From: Georgenia satyanarayanai
GTDB taxonomy: Bacteria > Actinomycetota > Actinomycetes > Actinomycetales > Actinomycetaceae
Assembly (NCBI RefSeq): GCF_023715365.1
Contig: NZ_JAMBNZ010000016.1
Coordinates: forward strand, 1 to 64,000
DNA: 64,000 bases
Reading direction: 5' to 3'
A program made the translations under genes and the position numbers. Shown here piece after piece: positions 25,881 to 35,164 of the stretch (its first letter is position 1; the number at the start of each line of letters is the position of its first letter). Under the pieces are notes generated by a model. It saw nothing but the letters and a program-made list of their open reading frames with translations. It was not told the DNA's origin and ran no database searches.

Positions 25881-27386
25881 CTACTCCGCCGGGGCCCGCC
25901 TCGCCCCCTGGGCCGCCGCCGTGAACTCCCGCTCCATCTCCTCGTCCGGCCGGTAGGTGCGCTTGCTGACGACGACGGCGACGAGCAGGTTGGCGAGGAA
26001 GCCCGGCACGATCTCGTACAGCGTCGCGCCGAGGATCTCCGGCCCGAACTGCTTCCACAGGATGACTGTCACAGCGCCGGTCACCATCCCGGCGAGCGCG
26101 CCCCAGGTGGTGAGCCGGCGCCAGAAGAGGCTGAGGAGGATCGCCGGGCCGAAGGAGGCACCGAAGCCCGCCCACGCGAAGGCGACGAGATTGAGGATCG
26201 TGTCGGTGGGGTTGAGCGCGAGGACCGTGGCGATGACCGCGACGCCGAGCACGGACACGCGCCCGAGGACGACGAGCTGCCGCGGCGAGGCGTCCTTGTT
26301 GACGATCCGGTAGAGGTCCTCGACGAAGGCCGACGAGCACACGATGAGCTGGCTCGAGACGGTGCTCATGATCGCGGCGAGCGCGGCGGCGAAGATCGCC
26401 CCGACCAGCAACGGGTGGAGCAGCACCTCGGACAGCGCCAGCACGATCTGCTCGGGGTCACTCAGGTCCAGGCCGATGCGGTTGACGTAGGCGATGCCGA
26501 GGAGGCCGGTCACCACCGCGCCGACCAGCGAGATGACCATCCAGCCGATCCCGATCCGCCGCGCGCGGCCGGCCGAGAGCGCGTCCCGCATCGCCATGAA
26601 GCGCACGATGATGTGGGGCTGGCCGAAGTAGCCCAGGCCCCACGCGAGCGCAGAGACGACGCCGACCACCGACGCCCCGGTGACACCCTCTCCCGCCAGC
26701 GGAGACAAGCGGGCGGGATCGACCTCGCGGATCCCCTCGAGTGCCTCTCCGACCCCGCCGAGTGCGACGAGCACGACGACCGGCACGATGAGCAGCGCGA
26801 TCATGATCATCGTGCCCTGGACGACGTCGGTCAGGGAGGCGCCGAGGAACCCGCCGATGAGCGTGTAGGCCAGCGTGACCCCGGCGACGATGAGCATGCC
26901 CGTGCGGTAGGACGTGTCGAAGGCGACCTCGAAGAACACCCCGCCGGCGACCATCATCGAGGAGACGTAGAAGGTGAAGAAGACGAGGACGATGGCGCCG
27001 GAGGCCACGCGCAGCGACCGCGAGGTGTCGTGCAGGCGGTTCTCGAAGAAGCTCGGGATGGTGATCGAGTTCTTCGCCGTCTCCGTGTACGAGCGCAGGC
27101 GCGGGGCGACCAGACGCCAGTTGAGGTAGGCGCCGATGGTGAGCCCGACGGCGATCCACCCCTCGATGAGCCCGCTGACGTAGATGGCGCCCGGCAGGCC
27201 CATCATGAGCCACCCGGACATGTCCGAGGCACCGGCGCTGAGTGCCGCCGTGGTCGGCGACAGGCGGCGCCCGCCGAGCATGTAGTCCTCGTGGCCGCTG
27301 GTGCGACGGTAGGCGTAGTAGCCGATCGCCAGCATCGCCACGAAGTACGCGACGAGCGCGATGAGCTGGTAGGTGCGGTCAGACAT
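25881..27386 (-). CDS. putP: Sodium/proline symporter
   Basis: This 501-residue SSS-family carrier has about 13 membrane helices and takes up proline with Na+. Typical stretches are MLGGRRLSPTTAALSAGASDMSG in helix 2, GWLMMGLPGAIYVSG, GYFGQPHIIVRFMAM and AIMSTVSSQLIVCSSAFVEDLY. The overall match is to PutP rather than to other SSS members. The ATG at 27386 follows GGGGAGGAG. Proline oxidation is encoded nearby by putA (40103-43576). It lies between two ABC ATPase genes and the FtsX-type permease genes with which those ATPases would be expected to work, so it looks like an insertion into a transporter operon. Confidence 0.93.
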   Translation of the reverse strand: MSDRTYQLIALVAYFVAMLAIGYYAYRRTSGHEDYMLGGRRLSPTTAALSAGASDMSGWLMMGLPGAIYVSGLIEGWIAVGLTIGAYLNWRLVAPRLRSYTETAKNSITIPSFFENRLHDTSRSLRVASGAIVLVFFTFYVSSMMVAGGVFFEVAFDTSYRTGMLIVAGVTLAYTLIGGFLGASLTDVVQGTMIMIALLIVPVVVLVALGGVGEALEGIREVDPARLSPLAGEGVTGASVVGVVSALAWGLGYFGQPHIIVRFMAMRDALSAGRARRIGIGWMVISLVGAVVTGLLGIAYVNRIGLDLSDPEQIVLALSEVLLHPLLVGAIFAAALAAIMSTVSSQLIVCSSAFVEDLYRIVNKDASPRQLVVLGRVSVLGVAVIATVLALNPTDTILNLVAFAWAGFGASFGPAILLSLFWRRLTTWGALAGMVTGAVTVILWKQFGPEILGATLYEIVPGFLANLLVAVVVSKRTYRPDEEMEREFTAAAQGARRAPAE

Positions 27387-27461
27387 CGTCGTCTCCTCCC
27401 CGAGAGCACGATTTGCCCAGTGTGGCATACGCCACAGACATGCCCGTGCCGCCCGGCCGCG

Positions 27462-30254
27462 TCAGGTCTCCTCGCCCATCCGGAGCTCGCTCGCGACGTC
27501 GGCCCGGCTGCTCACCACGGTGGAGACGAGCACCGCCAGCGCCGTGACGAGGAGGACCCCGCCGAGCACCGCGCCGACGACGAGCGGGTCGACGACCAGC
27601 CCGGGCTGCTCCTCCCCACCGGTGAGCGCCCGCAGGTCCATCCTCCCGAGCACGACCCACGGCACAAGGACCCCGAGGACCCCGCCGGCGAGCACCGACA
27701 CGGCGGCCAGCGGCACGAGCTCCCAGGCGACGATCCCGCGGGCACGCCGCCGGTCCAGCCCGAGCGTGCGCAGCACCGCGAGCAGCCGCCCGCGTGCGGG
27801 GGCGCCCACGAGCTGGGTCATGACGACGGCGACGACGACGAGCGCCAGGCTGAGGACAACGGCGACCGTCAGCGCCGCGCTCATCCCCCCGGCCATCGGG
27901 GAGGAGAGGAAGCCGCTCGCGTCGCCCGCCGGGTTCTGGGCGAGGGCGACGGGCTCCACCTCGCGGACGCGCTCGAGCACCGCCGTCGGGTCCGCGCCGT
28001 CGGCGACGTCGACGAGGGCGATGCGCGGGAGCACGGCCCGCTCGGTGGCGGCGGTGAAGGCGGCGTCGTCGACGAGGACGTCCCCGGTGGTGCCCGCGCC
28101 GGCCAGCCGCTCGACCGTGCCGACCACCTCGAGCGCGACCCCGTCCCCGACGGCGGCCTGCAGGGTGTCCCCGACGCCCGCCCCGAGCGCCTCGACCGCC
28201 ACCGCGGACAGCACGGCCGGGACGGCGTCGCCCGCGGCGGCGGGCAGGTCCGCGGGGAGGTGGTCGATCCCCACGCCGTCGGCCTGGACGTCGCGCACGG
28301 CGGCGAGGTCGGCGACGGCGAGGTCCAGCCGCTCCCCCGACACGCTGACGGTGCCGGCGTCACCGACCGTCGCCACGCCGGCGACCCCAGGCACGCCGGC
28401 GATCGCGGCGGCCTGCTCCTCGTCGATGACCGGGCCGGACAGGCGCAGGTCGGCGCCCACGGACTGCCACGCCGTCGCCTGCACACCGGTGCTGACCGTC
28501 GAGCCGAGGACCGCGGAGAACATCGCGACGGAGACGCCGATGACGAGCGCGACGGCGGGAACGAGCCCGCCGGAGGGGTCGCGGACCGCGCGCGCCGAGC
28601 CGAGGAAGGCCGTGACCCCCCGACGACGGCGCATCACCCCCGCCAGCGCCCGGACCGGCAGCGGGTAGACGCGCAGGACGAGGACGCAGGTGGCCGCGGA
28701 CAGCAGCAGCGGCACCCCGGTGAGGAGGACGTCGGTCTCCCCGGTCCCGGGGACGACGCCGCGCTGGACGAGGAGGACGACGGCGACGGCGGTGAGGGCG
28801 AGCAGCACCGCCTCGGCGACCCACCGCCAACGCCCGGACCGGCCGCCGAGGTCCGCGCGCCCCTCCCGCAGGCCGCGCGGGGAGGTGCTCACCGCGAGCA
28901 TGACGGCGGGCACGAGGGCGACGGCGCCGGTGACGGCGAGGTCGGCGGGCACCGTGCGGCCCGGCAGGAGGAGGACGGCGAGCAGCGCGCCGGCGGCGGC
29001 CGCGGGCACGCCGAGGACGAGCCCCTCGAGCGCGAGCATGGCGCGCAGCTGCCACCCCGAGCCGCCGCGCGCGGACAGGAGCGCCAGCCCGGGCCGGCGG
29101 CGGGCGACGAGCAGCCGCGCGGCCAGGAGGAGCACGGCGAGGGTCACCCCGAGCGGGCCGGCCGCGATGACGGTGAGCACGGTGGACGTCACCGCCTGCT
29201 GCTGCTGGACCCTGTCGAGCACCTCGCCCAGCCCGCTGGCGAAGCGGACCTCCGGCGCCGGGCCGAGCTCGCCGGCCTCGCCCAGCGGTTGGGGCGTCGT
29301 GAACCGGAGGAGCTGGGCTTCCGCGGCGTCGACGTCGTCGGTGGTCAGCGCCCCGACGGCGACCGGGAACCACATCTGGGTGCGGAAGCTGGCGACGTGG
29401 GCAGGGAAGCCCGGCGGGAGCCGCCCGTCCCACGAGGGGTCGAGGTAGGCGGCGGCAGTGGCCGAGGTGCCGAGGTTGAGGTCGTCGACGACGTGCGGCT
29501 CGGCCGAGTACAGGTTGTGGTCCCAGTAGTCCGCGCCGGGGTCGTCGACCTCGTAGGTGCCGGTGAGCAGCGCCGGGACGGTGTTGCCGGCGAAGCGCCG
29601 CTCGGTGCCGACCTCCCACTCGAGCACCTCGGCCGCGGGCGCGGACAGGACGAGCTCCAGCGGCCCGCTGGCAGCGATGGCGGCGTCCACGAGCGCGGCC
29701 TCCTCGTCCAGGGTGAGGGCCCAGCGCTCGGCGTCGGTGAGCCCGGCGAAGGGGTCGACGGGGGCGGGCGCCGCGGGCCAGCGACCGCCGGTGAGCGTCA
29801 CCCGCTCGGCGAGCTGCGGGTCGACGGTGAGGCGCAGCCACTGCCGGCCGATGACCGGGTCGGGCGGGGGCGCGACCTCCGCGGGCTGGCTCTCCAGCGA
29901 GAAGCTGGGCTCGCCGAGCAGGGTGCGCAGCGGCTCGGGCTGGGCGGCGCGCAGCTCCTCGAGGGCGACGTGGACGCCCCCGAGGTTCGCCTCCACGTCC
30001 GGCGGGTAGGGCGTGGAGCCGGGTGGCGGCGGGTCGAGCCGGGGCCACTCCGTGGGCAGGACGCCGACGACGTCGCGGGACAGCGGGCTCGTCGCGGCGA
30101 TCTCGTGGGTGACCTGGCGGTCGTCGACGCCGGTGAGCAGGCGCGGCCAGGCGGTGACGACCCCGGCGACGAGGAGCACGAGGAGCGCGAGCGCGACCGG
30201 CACCGCACGGTGGGCGGTGGCCTGGCGGCGCGCGAGGCCGCGGAGGCTGCTCAC
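27462..30254 (-). CDS. Giant FtsX-type ABC permease, 930 aa
   Basis: After an N-terminal membrane helix (residues 18-40) there is a large outside domain (about 45-350), then a block of membrane helices around 365-590, a second outside domain (about 615-790) and a final FtsX-type bundle (about 800-920) with SLALVVVAVVMTQLVGAPAR and the loop LAVLRTLGLDRRRARGIVAWE. The last is the conserved FtsX cytoplasmic coupling loop that touches the ATPase. The GTG start overlaps the stop of the upstream 1048-residue permease by 4 bases, so the two likely form a heterodimer. ATPase partners are at 24121-25798. The substrate is unknown; an antibiotic-peptide or lipoprotein extrusion role is possible. Confidence 0.85.
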   Translation of the reverse strand: MSSLRGLARRQATAHRAVPVALALLVLLVAGVVTAWPRLLTGVDDRQVTHEIAATSPLSRDVVGVLPTEWPRLDPPPPGSTPYPPDVEANLGGVHVALEELRAAQPEPLRTLLGEPSFSLESQPAEVAPPPDPVIGRQWLRLTVDPQLAERVTLTGGRWPAAPAPVDPFAGLTDAERWALTLDEEAALVDAAIAASGPLELVLSAPAAEVLEWEVGTERRFAGNTVPALLTGTYEVDDPGADYWDHNLYSAEPHVVDDLNLGTSATAAAYLDPSWDGRLPPGFPAHVASFRTQMWFPVAVGALTTDDVDAAEAQLLRFTTPQPLGEAGELGPAPEVRFASGLGEVLDRVQQQQAVTSTVLTVIAAGPLGVTLAVLLLAARLLVARRRPGLALLSARGGSGWQLRAMLALEGLVLGVPAAAAGALLAVLLLPGRTVPADLAVTGAVALVPAVMLAVSTSPRGLREGRADLGGRSGRWRWVAEAVLLALTAVAVVLLVQRGVVPGTGETDVLLTGVPLLLSAATCVLVLRVYPLPVRALAGVMRRRRGVTAFLGSARAVRDPSGGLVPAVALVIGVSVAMFSAVLGSTVSTGVQATAWQSVGADLRLSGPVIDEEQAAAIAGVPGVAGVATVGDAGTVSVSGERLDLAVADLAAVRDVQADGVGIDHLPADLPAAAGDAVPAVLSAVAVEALGAGVGDTLQAAVGDGVALEVVGTVERLAGAGTTGDVLVDDAAFTAATERAVLPRIALVDVADGADPTAVLERVREVEPVALAQNPAGDASGFLSSPMAGGMSAALTVAVVLSLALVVVAVVMTQLVGAPARGRLLAVLRTLGLDRRRARGIVAWELVPLAAVSVLAGGVLGVLVPWVVLGRMDLRALTGGEEQPGLVVDPLVVGAVLGGVLLVTALAVLVSTVVSSRADVASELRMGEET

Positions 30255-33200
30255 CGCACCTCCTCCCGGTACTCGGCGTCCAGCGCCTGGGCCCGCACGC
30301 GGGCGCCGAGCACCGCGGCGACGACGCCCAGGCCGCCGACGAGGACGACGAGCACCGCGAGCCCCGGCACGACGTCGAGCCGCCCACCGAGGGGCAGCGG
30401 TGAGGGCTGGGTCGCGGCGGCGCGGGCGAGGGTGGGCACGAGCAGCACCGAGGCGGCCCAGCCGGCGAGGACGCCGAGGACGACGCCGAGCCCGCCCACG
30501 CCGAGCAGCTCGGCCACCCGGGCGCGAGCCTGCGCCGCGGGCGCCACACCGAGCGCGCGCAGGACGACGACCTCGCTGCGACGCTCCCGCGCGAGGGCGA
30601 GGACGACGGCGGTCACCCCGGTGAGGGCGAGGAGCGCGGCGCCCACGGCGACGATCCAGAAGGTGTGGCGCACCGAGCCTGCGGAGTCGGTGAGGTTCTC
30701 CCCGGCCACCTCGACGGTGGCCTGCCGGCCGGCGAGCGCGCTCGCCTCCGCGGCTACCTCGGTGGGGTCGGCGTCCGCCTCGACGGTGAGCCACACCTGG
30801 CCGGGGAGCAGCGGGCGCTCCTGTCGGCTGAGGACGTGGGCGCCGAGCGCGGCGAGGTCGACGAGGACGGCGTCCTCCTCCAGGCCGCCGGGGACGGCGC
30901 CGACGACGGCGCCCACCTCGAGGTCGACGGCCCTCCCGCCCAGCGCGACGGTGGCCGTGTCCCCCACCCCCAGGTCCGCAGCCGCGGCAAGGTGGGAGGT
31001 GACGGCCGCGGGCACCGGCTCCGCACCGCCGTCGGGCAGGAGACGGACCGCGACGTCCTCGCTGCCCTCGAACGCGCCCCGCACGCCGACCGTGCCGACT
31101 GGCTCGAGGTCCGCAGTGGCGAGGGCCTGCACCCAGGGCGCGGTGCCGAGGCCGACGTCGGTGCCGTCGGCGGTGAGGCCGGTGACCTCCACGGACAGCT
31201 CGTAGCCGAGGCGCGGGCCGGTGGCGGCGAGGTCGAGCGCGGCGAGCCGGAACTCCCCTGCGGCGGGCAGCTCCAGGCGCAGCGTGTGCTCGGTGGGCTC
31301 GGGTCCGAGCAGCCCGTCGTCGTCGAAGGGGGCGGCCGGCAGCCGTCCGGCGTCGAGCGCGCTCAGGCCACCGTCCGCGTCTGCCACCCACAGTGTCAGC
31401 CCGAGGCCGTGGTCGCCCTCCCGCCGCCTGGCGCGGTCCGCAGCGAGGAGGGCGTCGACCTCGTCCTCGGGGACGCCCATGATCTCGAGGTAGTACTCGC
31501 GGTCCGAGGCGACCAGCTCCTCCTCCGCCTCGAGCGCCCCCGGCGGCAGTCCCAGCTGCGCCCGGAGCGTGAGGTCGAGGGTCTGCGCGCCGGGCGGCAG
31601 CGCCACTCCCCGGGTGGCGGGAGCGAGACCGGCGACGGCGCCCCCGGGGACGCGCGCGACCTCCTCGAGCCGCGTGGTGTCCAGGGCCGTGACGGCGAGG
31701 GGCAGCTCGCCGAAGGTGCCCGTGCCCCGCAGCACCGCCCCCGCGCCCCGGACGCCGGCGACCTCCCGGTAGGGCACCGCCGACAGGGCCTGCGGCTCCG
31801 GGCCGCCGGCCCCGGCGGGCACGGTGACGCGCACGTCGGTGCCCGTGGAGAGGGCGGCGACGTGCTCGCGCTGCACGGCGGTGGCCCCGGCGAAGGAGGA
31901 GGCGACCGTCGCCGTGCCGACGGCCAGGACGACGAGCACGAGCGGCACGGCGTAGGCGCGCACGCGGCGGGAGACCTGGCGGGCGGCGAGGACGCCGGGC
32001 AGGCCGCGTCCCCGCTCTCGGGCCCGGGCGGCGGCGCGGACGAGCGGACCGAGCAGGGCGAGCGCGAGAACCGCGAGGAAGGCGAGCACCGCCCCGAGGG
32101 AGATGACGGCGAGAACGTCCGCGCCGCCGTCGTCGATGAGCGGGGTGCCGTGCCGCAGCAGCTGCCAGGCGGAGAGGGCGGCCGCGGCGCCGGTGAGCGC
32201 GACCGTGCCGGCGGCCGCGGCCCCGCGGAGCCGGCCGGAGCGGTCGGCGACCATCCGGCGGGCGACGCCCCGCGCGTGCAGGCCCGCGACAACCGTCCCG
32301 GTGAGGACGGTGAGGACGGCGACGACGGCGCCCGTCATGACGACGACCCCGCGCTGCGCCTCCCCGCCGTCGAGCCGGCCGACGACGACGGCGGCCACCA
32401 CCGTGCCCACCGCGCCACCGACGAGCGCGACGACGGCGAGCTCGGCGGCCGCCCACGCCGTCACCTGCCGGGCGGCCGCCCCGCGGGCGACGAGGATCTC
32501 GGTCTCGCGGGCCCGGGTCTGCCCGAGGAGACGGACGACCTGGACGAGGGCGACGACGGAGACGACGCCGAGGAGCGCCACGGGCACGAGACCCACGGCC
32601 GCCGCGGTGGCGGTCGCGTCCGCGAGGCGGTCGACGGTGGCGGCGAGGTCCCCGGTGACGGACAGGCCACGGACGGCGACGGCGTCGTCGTCGCCGAGGG
32701 CGTAGTCGAGCCCCGCGAGGCCGTCGGCGAGGGCGGGAAGGTCCGCCACGGTGAGCGCCTCGGCGCGCGGGTAGGCGGTCCAGCGGACGAAGGGCGCGCT
32801 GACGGCGTCACGGACGGTGGCGGCGTCGGTGAGGAGCGGGCCGACCACGCCCTCGGTGTGCGGGTCGGTGAACCACGCGCGCCCGTCACCGGTGCGCCAC
32901 GTGCCGGAGACGGTGAGCGTCGCGCCGTCGACGACGAGCTCGCTGCCTGCCCTCAGGCCGGCCTCGGCGGCGGCCTCCTCGGGGACGAGGACCTCCCCGG
33001 TGCCGGGCGGCCCGCCGTCGGTGACGACGGCGCCGTCCCCGGCCCGGAGCTCGGCGAGGACGACCCGCAGCTCCTGCCCGCCCGCCTCCGCGCTGACCGC
33101 CTCGGTCCACAGCGTGCGCGTGACCTCGGTCGCGGGGCCAAGGCGGGCGATGACCGTCTCCCGCACGGCGGCGTCCTGCGCCTCAGGGTCGTCCGCGAGC

Positions 33201-33397
33201 CGGGTATGCACCTGGACGCCGGCGTCGTGGGGCGCGGCCTCGGTGAGCGTCGCGCGGATCGTCGCGATCCCCGCGGCCCGGGTGTAGCCGGTGCTGCCGG
33301 CGAGGATCGCGGCCAACGTGGCCGTGAGGACGAGCAGGGTGAGGAGGGCGCCCCGCTGTGCGCGGCCGCGCCGCAGCAGGAGACGGGGCGCCCTCAC
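30251..33397 (-). CDS. Giant FtsX-type ABC permease, 1048 aa
   Basis: The architecture parallels the downstream gene: an N-terminal membrane helix (residues 18-40), a long outside domain (about 45-265), a bundle of helices with the FtsX-like loop LLGQTRARETEILVARGAAARQ, a middle helix group and outside domain, and a C-terminal bundle with LALARERRSEVVVLRALGVAP, the second FtsX loop. Duplicate FtsX loops mean that each chain carries two FtsX modules, typical of actinobacterial giant permeases. The GTG at 33397 lies beside the oppDF stop (33401), so it may be transcribed with the opp genes by read-through. Function is unknown beyond the ATPase-coupled permease class. Confidence 0.85.
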   Translation of the reverse strand: MRAPRLLLRRGRAQRGALLTLLVLTATLAAILAGSTGYTRAAGIATIRATLTEAAPHDAGVQVHTRLADDPEAQDAAVRETVIARLGPATEVTRTLWTEAVSAEAGGQELRVVLAELRAGDGAVVTDGGPPGTGEVLVPEEAAAEAGLRAGSELVVDGATLTVSGTWRTGDGRAWFTDPHTEGVVGPLLTDAATVRDAVSAPFVRWTAYPRAEALTVADLPALADGLAGLDYALGDDDAVAVRGLSVTGDLAATVDRLADATATAAAVGLVPVALLGVVSVVALVQVVRLLGQTRARETEILVARGAAARQVTAWAAAELAVVALVGGAVGTVVAAVVVGRLDGGEAQRGVVVMTGAVVAVLTVLTGTVVAGLHARGVARRMVADRSGRLRGAAAAGTVALTGAAAALSAWQLLRHGTPLIDDGGADVLAVISLGAVLAFLAVLALALLGPLVRAAARARERGRGLPGVLAARQVSRRVRAYAVPLVLVVLAVGTATVASSFAGATAVQREHVAALSTGTDVRVTVPAGAGGPEPQALSAVPYREVAGVRGAGAVLRGTGTFGELPLAVTALDTTRLEEVARVPGGAVAGLAPATRGVALPPGAQTLDLTLRAQLGLPPGALEAEEELVASDREYYLEIMGVPEDEVDALLAADRARRREGDHGLGLTLWVADADGGLSALDAGRLPAAPFDDDGLLGPEPTEHTLRLELPAAGEFRLAALDLAATGPRLGYELSVEVTGLTADGTDVGLGTAPWVQALATADLEPVGTVGVRGAFEGSEDVAVRLLPDGGAEPVPAAVTSHLAAAADLGVGDTATVALGGRAVDLEVGAVVGAVPGGLEEDAVLVDLAALGAHVLSRQERPLLPGQVWLTVEADADPTEVAAEASALAGRQATVEVAGENLTDSAGSVRHTFWIVAVGAALLALTGVTAVVLALARERRSEVVVLRALGVAPAAQARARVAELLGVGGLGVVLGVLAGWAASVLLVPTLARAAATQPSPLPLGGRLDVVPGLAVLVVLVGGLGVVAAVLGARVRAQALDAEYREEVR

Positions 33398-33400
33398 GGC

Positions 33401-35164
33401 CTACTCGCGCGTGGACTCGTCCAGCGGCCCGGTCCCGATCGTGCCCTTGTCGAGCTGGAGCTCGGCGACGCTCTCCCCGAAGGAGGCGAGCAGCGCGTGG
33501 CGCTCCTCGCGGCGGCGACGCTGCTCCCCGGGCTCGGGCACCGGAGCGGCGGCGAGCAGGCGCTGCGTGTACTCCTCCTGCGGGTTCTGCAGAACGTCCT
33601 CGCGGCTGCCCTTCTCGACGATCTTGCCGTTCTGCAGGACGACCACCCGGTGGGCGAGCAGGTCGACGACGGCGAGGTCGTGGGAGACGAAGAGGCAGGC
33701 GAAGCGGTAGCGCTGCTGGAGCTCGGTGAACATCGCGAGCACGCTGGCCTGGACCGACACGTCCAGGGCCGAGGTGGGCTCATCGGCGACGAGCAGCTCG
33801 GGCTCGAGGACGAGCGCACGGGCCACCGACACGCGCTGACGCTGGCCCCCGGAGAGCTCGTGCGGGTAGCGGTTGTACACGCTGCGGGGCAGCTCGACGG
33901 CCTCGAGGAGCTCGTGGACCTTGCGCTCCCGGGACTTCTTGTCACCGATCTTGTGGACCGCCATCGGCTCGGCGATGATGTCGCCGATCGGCAGGCGCGG
34001 GTTGAGCGAGGCGGCCGGGTCCTGGAAGATCACGCCGATCCGGCGGCGCAGGGCCTTGGCCTCCTTGCGGCGCAGCGCCCCGAAGTCCTCCCCGAAGAGG
34101 CGGATCGTGCCGGAGGCCGCGGGGATGAGGCCGAGCGCGCAGCGGCCGATCGTCGACTTGCCCGAGCCGGACTCGCCCACCAGCCCGACGATCTCGCCCT
34201 GGCGCACGGCGAAGGAGACGTCGTCGACGGCGCGGAACGGCGGCTTGCCGGCGCGCTGGTACTCGATGACGAGGTTCTCCATGCGCAGGGCGTGGACCTC
34301 GTCCTCCTCCACGGGCGGGGCCTCGACGTGGGCGATGCCCAGCTGGTCCCGGCCGCGGCCCAGGTGGGGCACGGCGTCGAGCAGGCGCTTGGTGTAGGCG
34401 TGCTGCGGGTGGTTGAGGACCTGGTCGACACTGCCGGTCTCGACGATGTTGCCCTTGAACATCACCGCGACACGGTCGGCCATGTCGGCGACGACGCCCA
34501 TGTTGTGGGTGATGAGGAGGATGCCGGTGTTGAGCTTGTCCTTGAGGGAGCGCAGCAAGTCGAGGATGTCGGCCTGGACCGTGACGTCCAGCGCCGTCGT
34601 CGGCTCGTCGGCAATGATGACGCGCGGGTCGCAGCTGATCGCGATGGCGATGACCACGCGCTGGCGCTGACCACCGGAGAGCTCGTGCGGGTACTGCTTG
34701 AGGCGGCGCTCGGGCTCGGGGATGCCGACCATCCGCAGCAGCTCGGCCGCGCGCTCGTCGGCGGCCCGCCCGAAGGCGATGCCGTGCAGCTCGAGCGCCT
34801 CGGTGAGCTGGGTGCCGATGGTGAGCACCGGGTTGAGGGCCGTCATCGGCTCCTGGAAGACCATGGCGACGTCGTTGCCGCGCATGCGGCGCAGCTCGCG
34901 CTCGTCGAGCTCACCGACCGTGCGCTCCCCGACGACGATCCCGCCTCCGGTGCGGGCGTTCTTCGGCAGGAGGCCGAGCGCCGTCATCGAGGTGACGGAC
35001 TTCCCGGAGCCGGACTCGCCGACGAGGGCGACGACCTCACCGGGGTGGACCTCGAGGGAGATGCCCTTGACGGCGTGGACGGAGCCGAACTCGGTCTTGA
35101 AGCGGACGTCGAGGTCGGTGAAGGAGAGGACCGGCCCGCTGGACTGCTCGGAGGTGGTGGTCAT
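33401..35164 (-). CDS. Oligopeptide ABC transporter ATPase, OppD-OppF fusion
   Basis: The protein has 587 residues with two complete ATPase domains. The first has GESGSGKSVTSMTALG, ELSGGQRQRVVIA and VIIADEPTTALD. The second, from about 290, has GESGSGKSTIGRCALG, ELSGGQRQRVSVA and LLVADEPTSALD. Each is followed by the OppD/F-type C-terminal zone (for example HPQHAYTKRLLDAVP and NPQEEYTQRLLAAAP). Fusion of D and F is common in actinobacteria. The start ATG overlaps the oppC stop by one base. It energises the OppB/OppC channel encoded just upstream. Confidence 0.95.
   Translation of the reverse strand: MTTTSEQSSGPVLSFTDLDVRFKTEFGSVHAVKGISLEVHPGEVVALVGESGSGKSVTSMTALGLLPKNARTGGGIVVGERTVGELDERELRRMRGNDVAMVFQEPMTALNPVLTIGTQLTEALELHGIAFGRAADERAAELLRMVGIPEPERRLKQYPHELSGGQRQRVVIAIAISCDPRVIIADEPTTALDVTVQADILDLLRSLKDKLNTGILLITHNMGVVADMADRVAVMFKGNIVETGSVDQVLNHPQHAYTKRLLDAVPHLGRGRDQLGIAHVEAPPVEEDEVHALRMENLVIEYQRAGKPPFRAVDDVSFAVRQGEIVGLVGESGSGKSTIGRCALGLIPAASGTIRLFGEDFGALRRKEAKALRRRIGVIFQDPAASLNPRLPIGDIIAEPMAVHKIGDKKSRERKVHELLEAVELPRSVYNRYPHELSGGQRQRVSVARALVLEPELLVADEPTSALDVSVQASVLAMFTELQQRYRFACLFVSHDLAVVDLLAHRVVVLQNGKIVEKGSREDVLQNPQEEYTQRLLAAAPVPEPGEQRRRREERHALLASFGESVAELQLDKGTIGTGPLDESTRE

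Noticed and set aside
25563-31205. Very long plus-strand frame (1880 codons) across the putP/ABC region
   Set aside because: It runs opposite to five clearly recognised genes and is composed of repetitive Arg/Asp/Gly/His sequence, the usual antisense artefact at this GC content.
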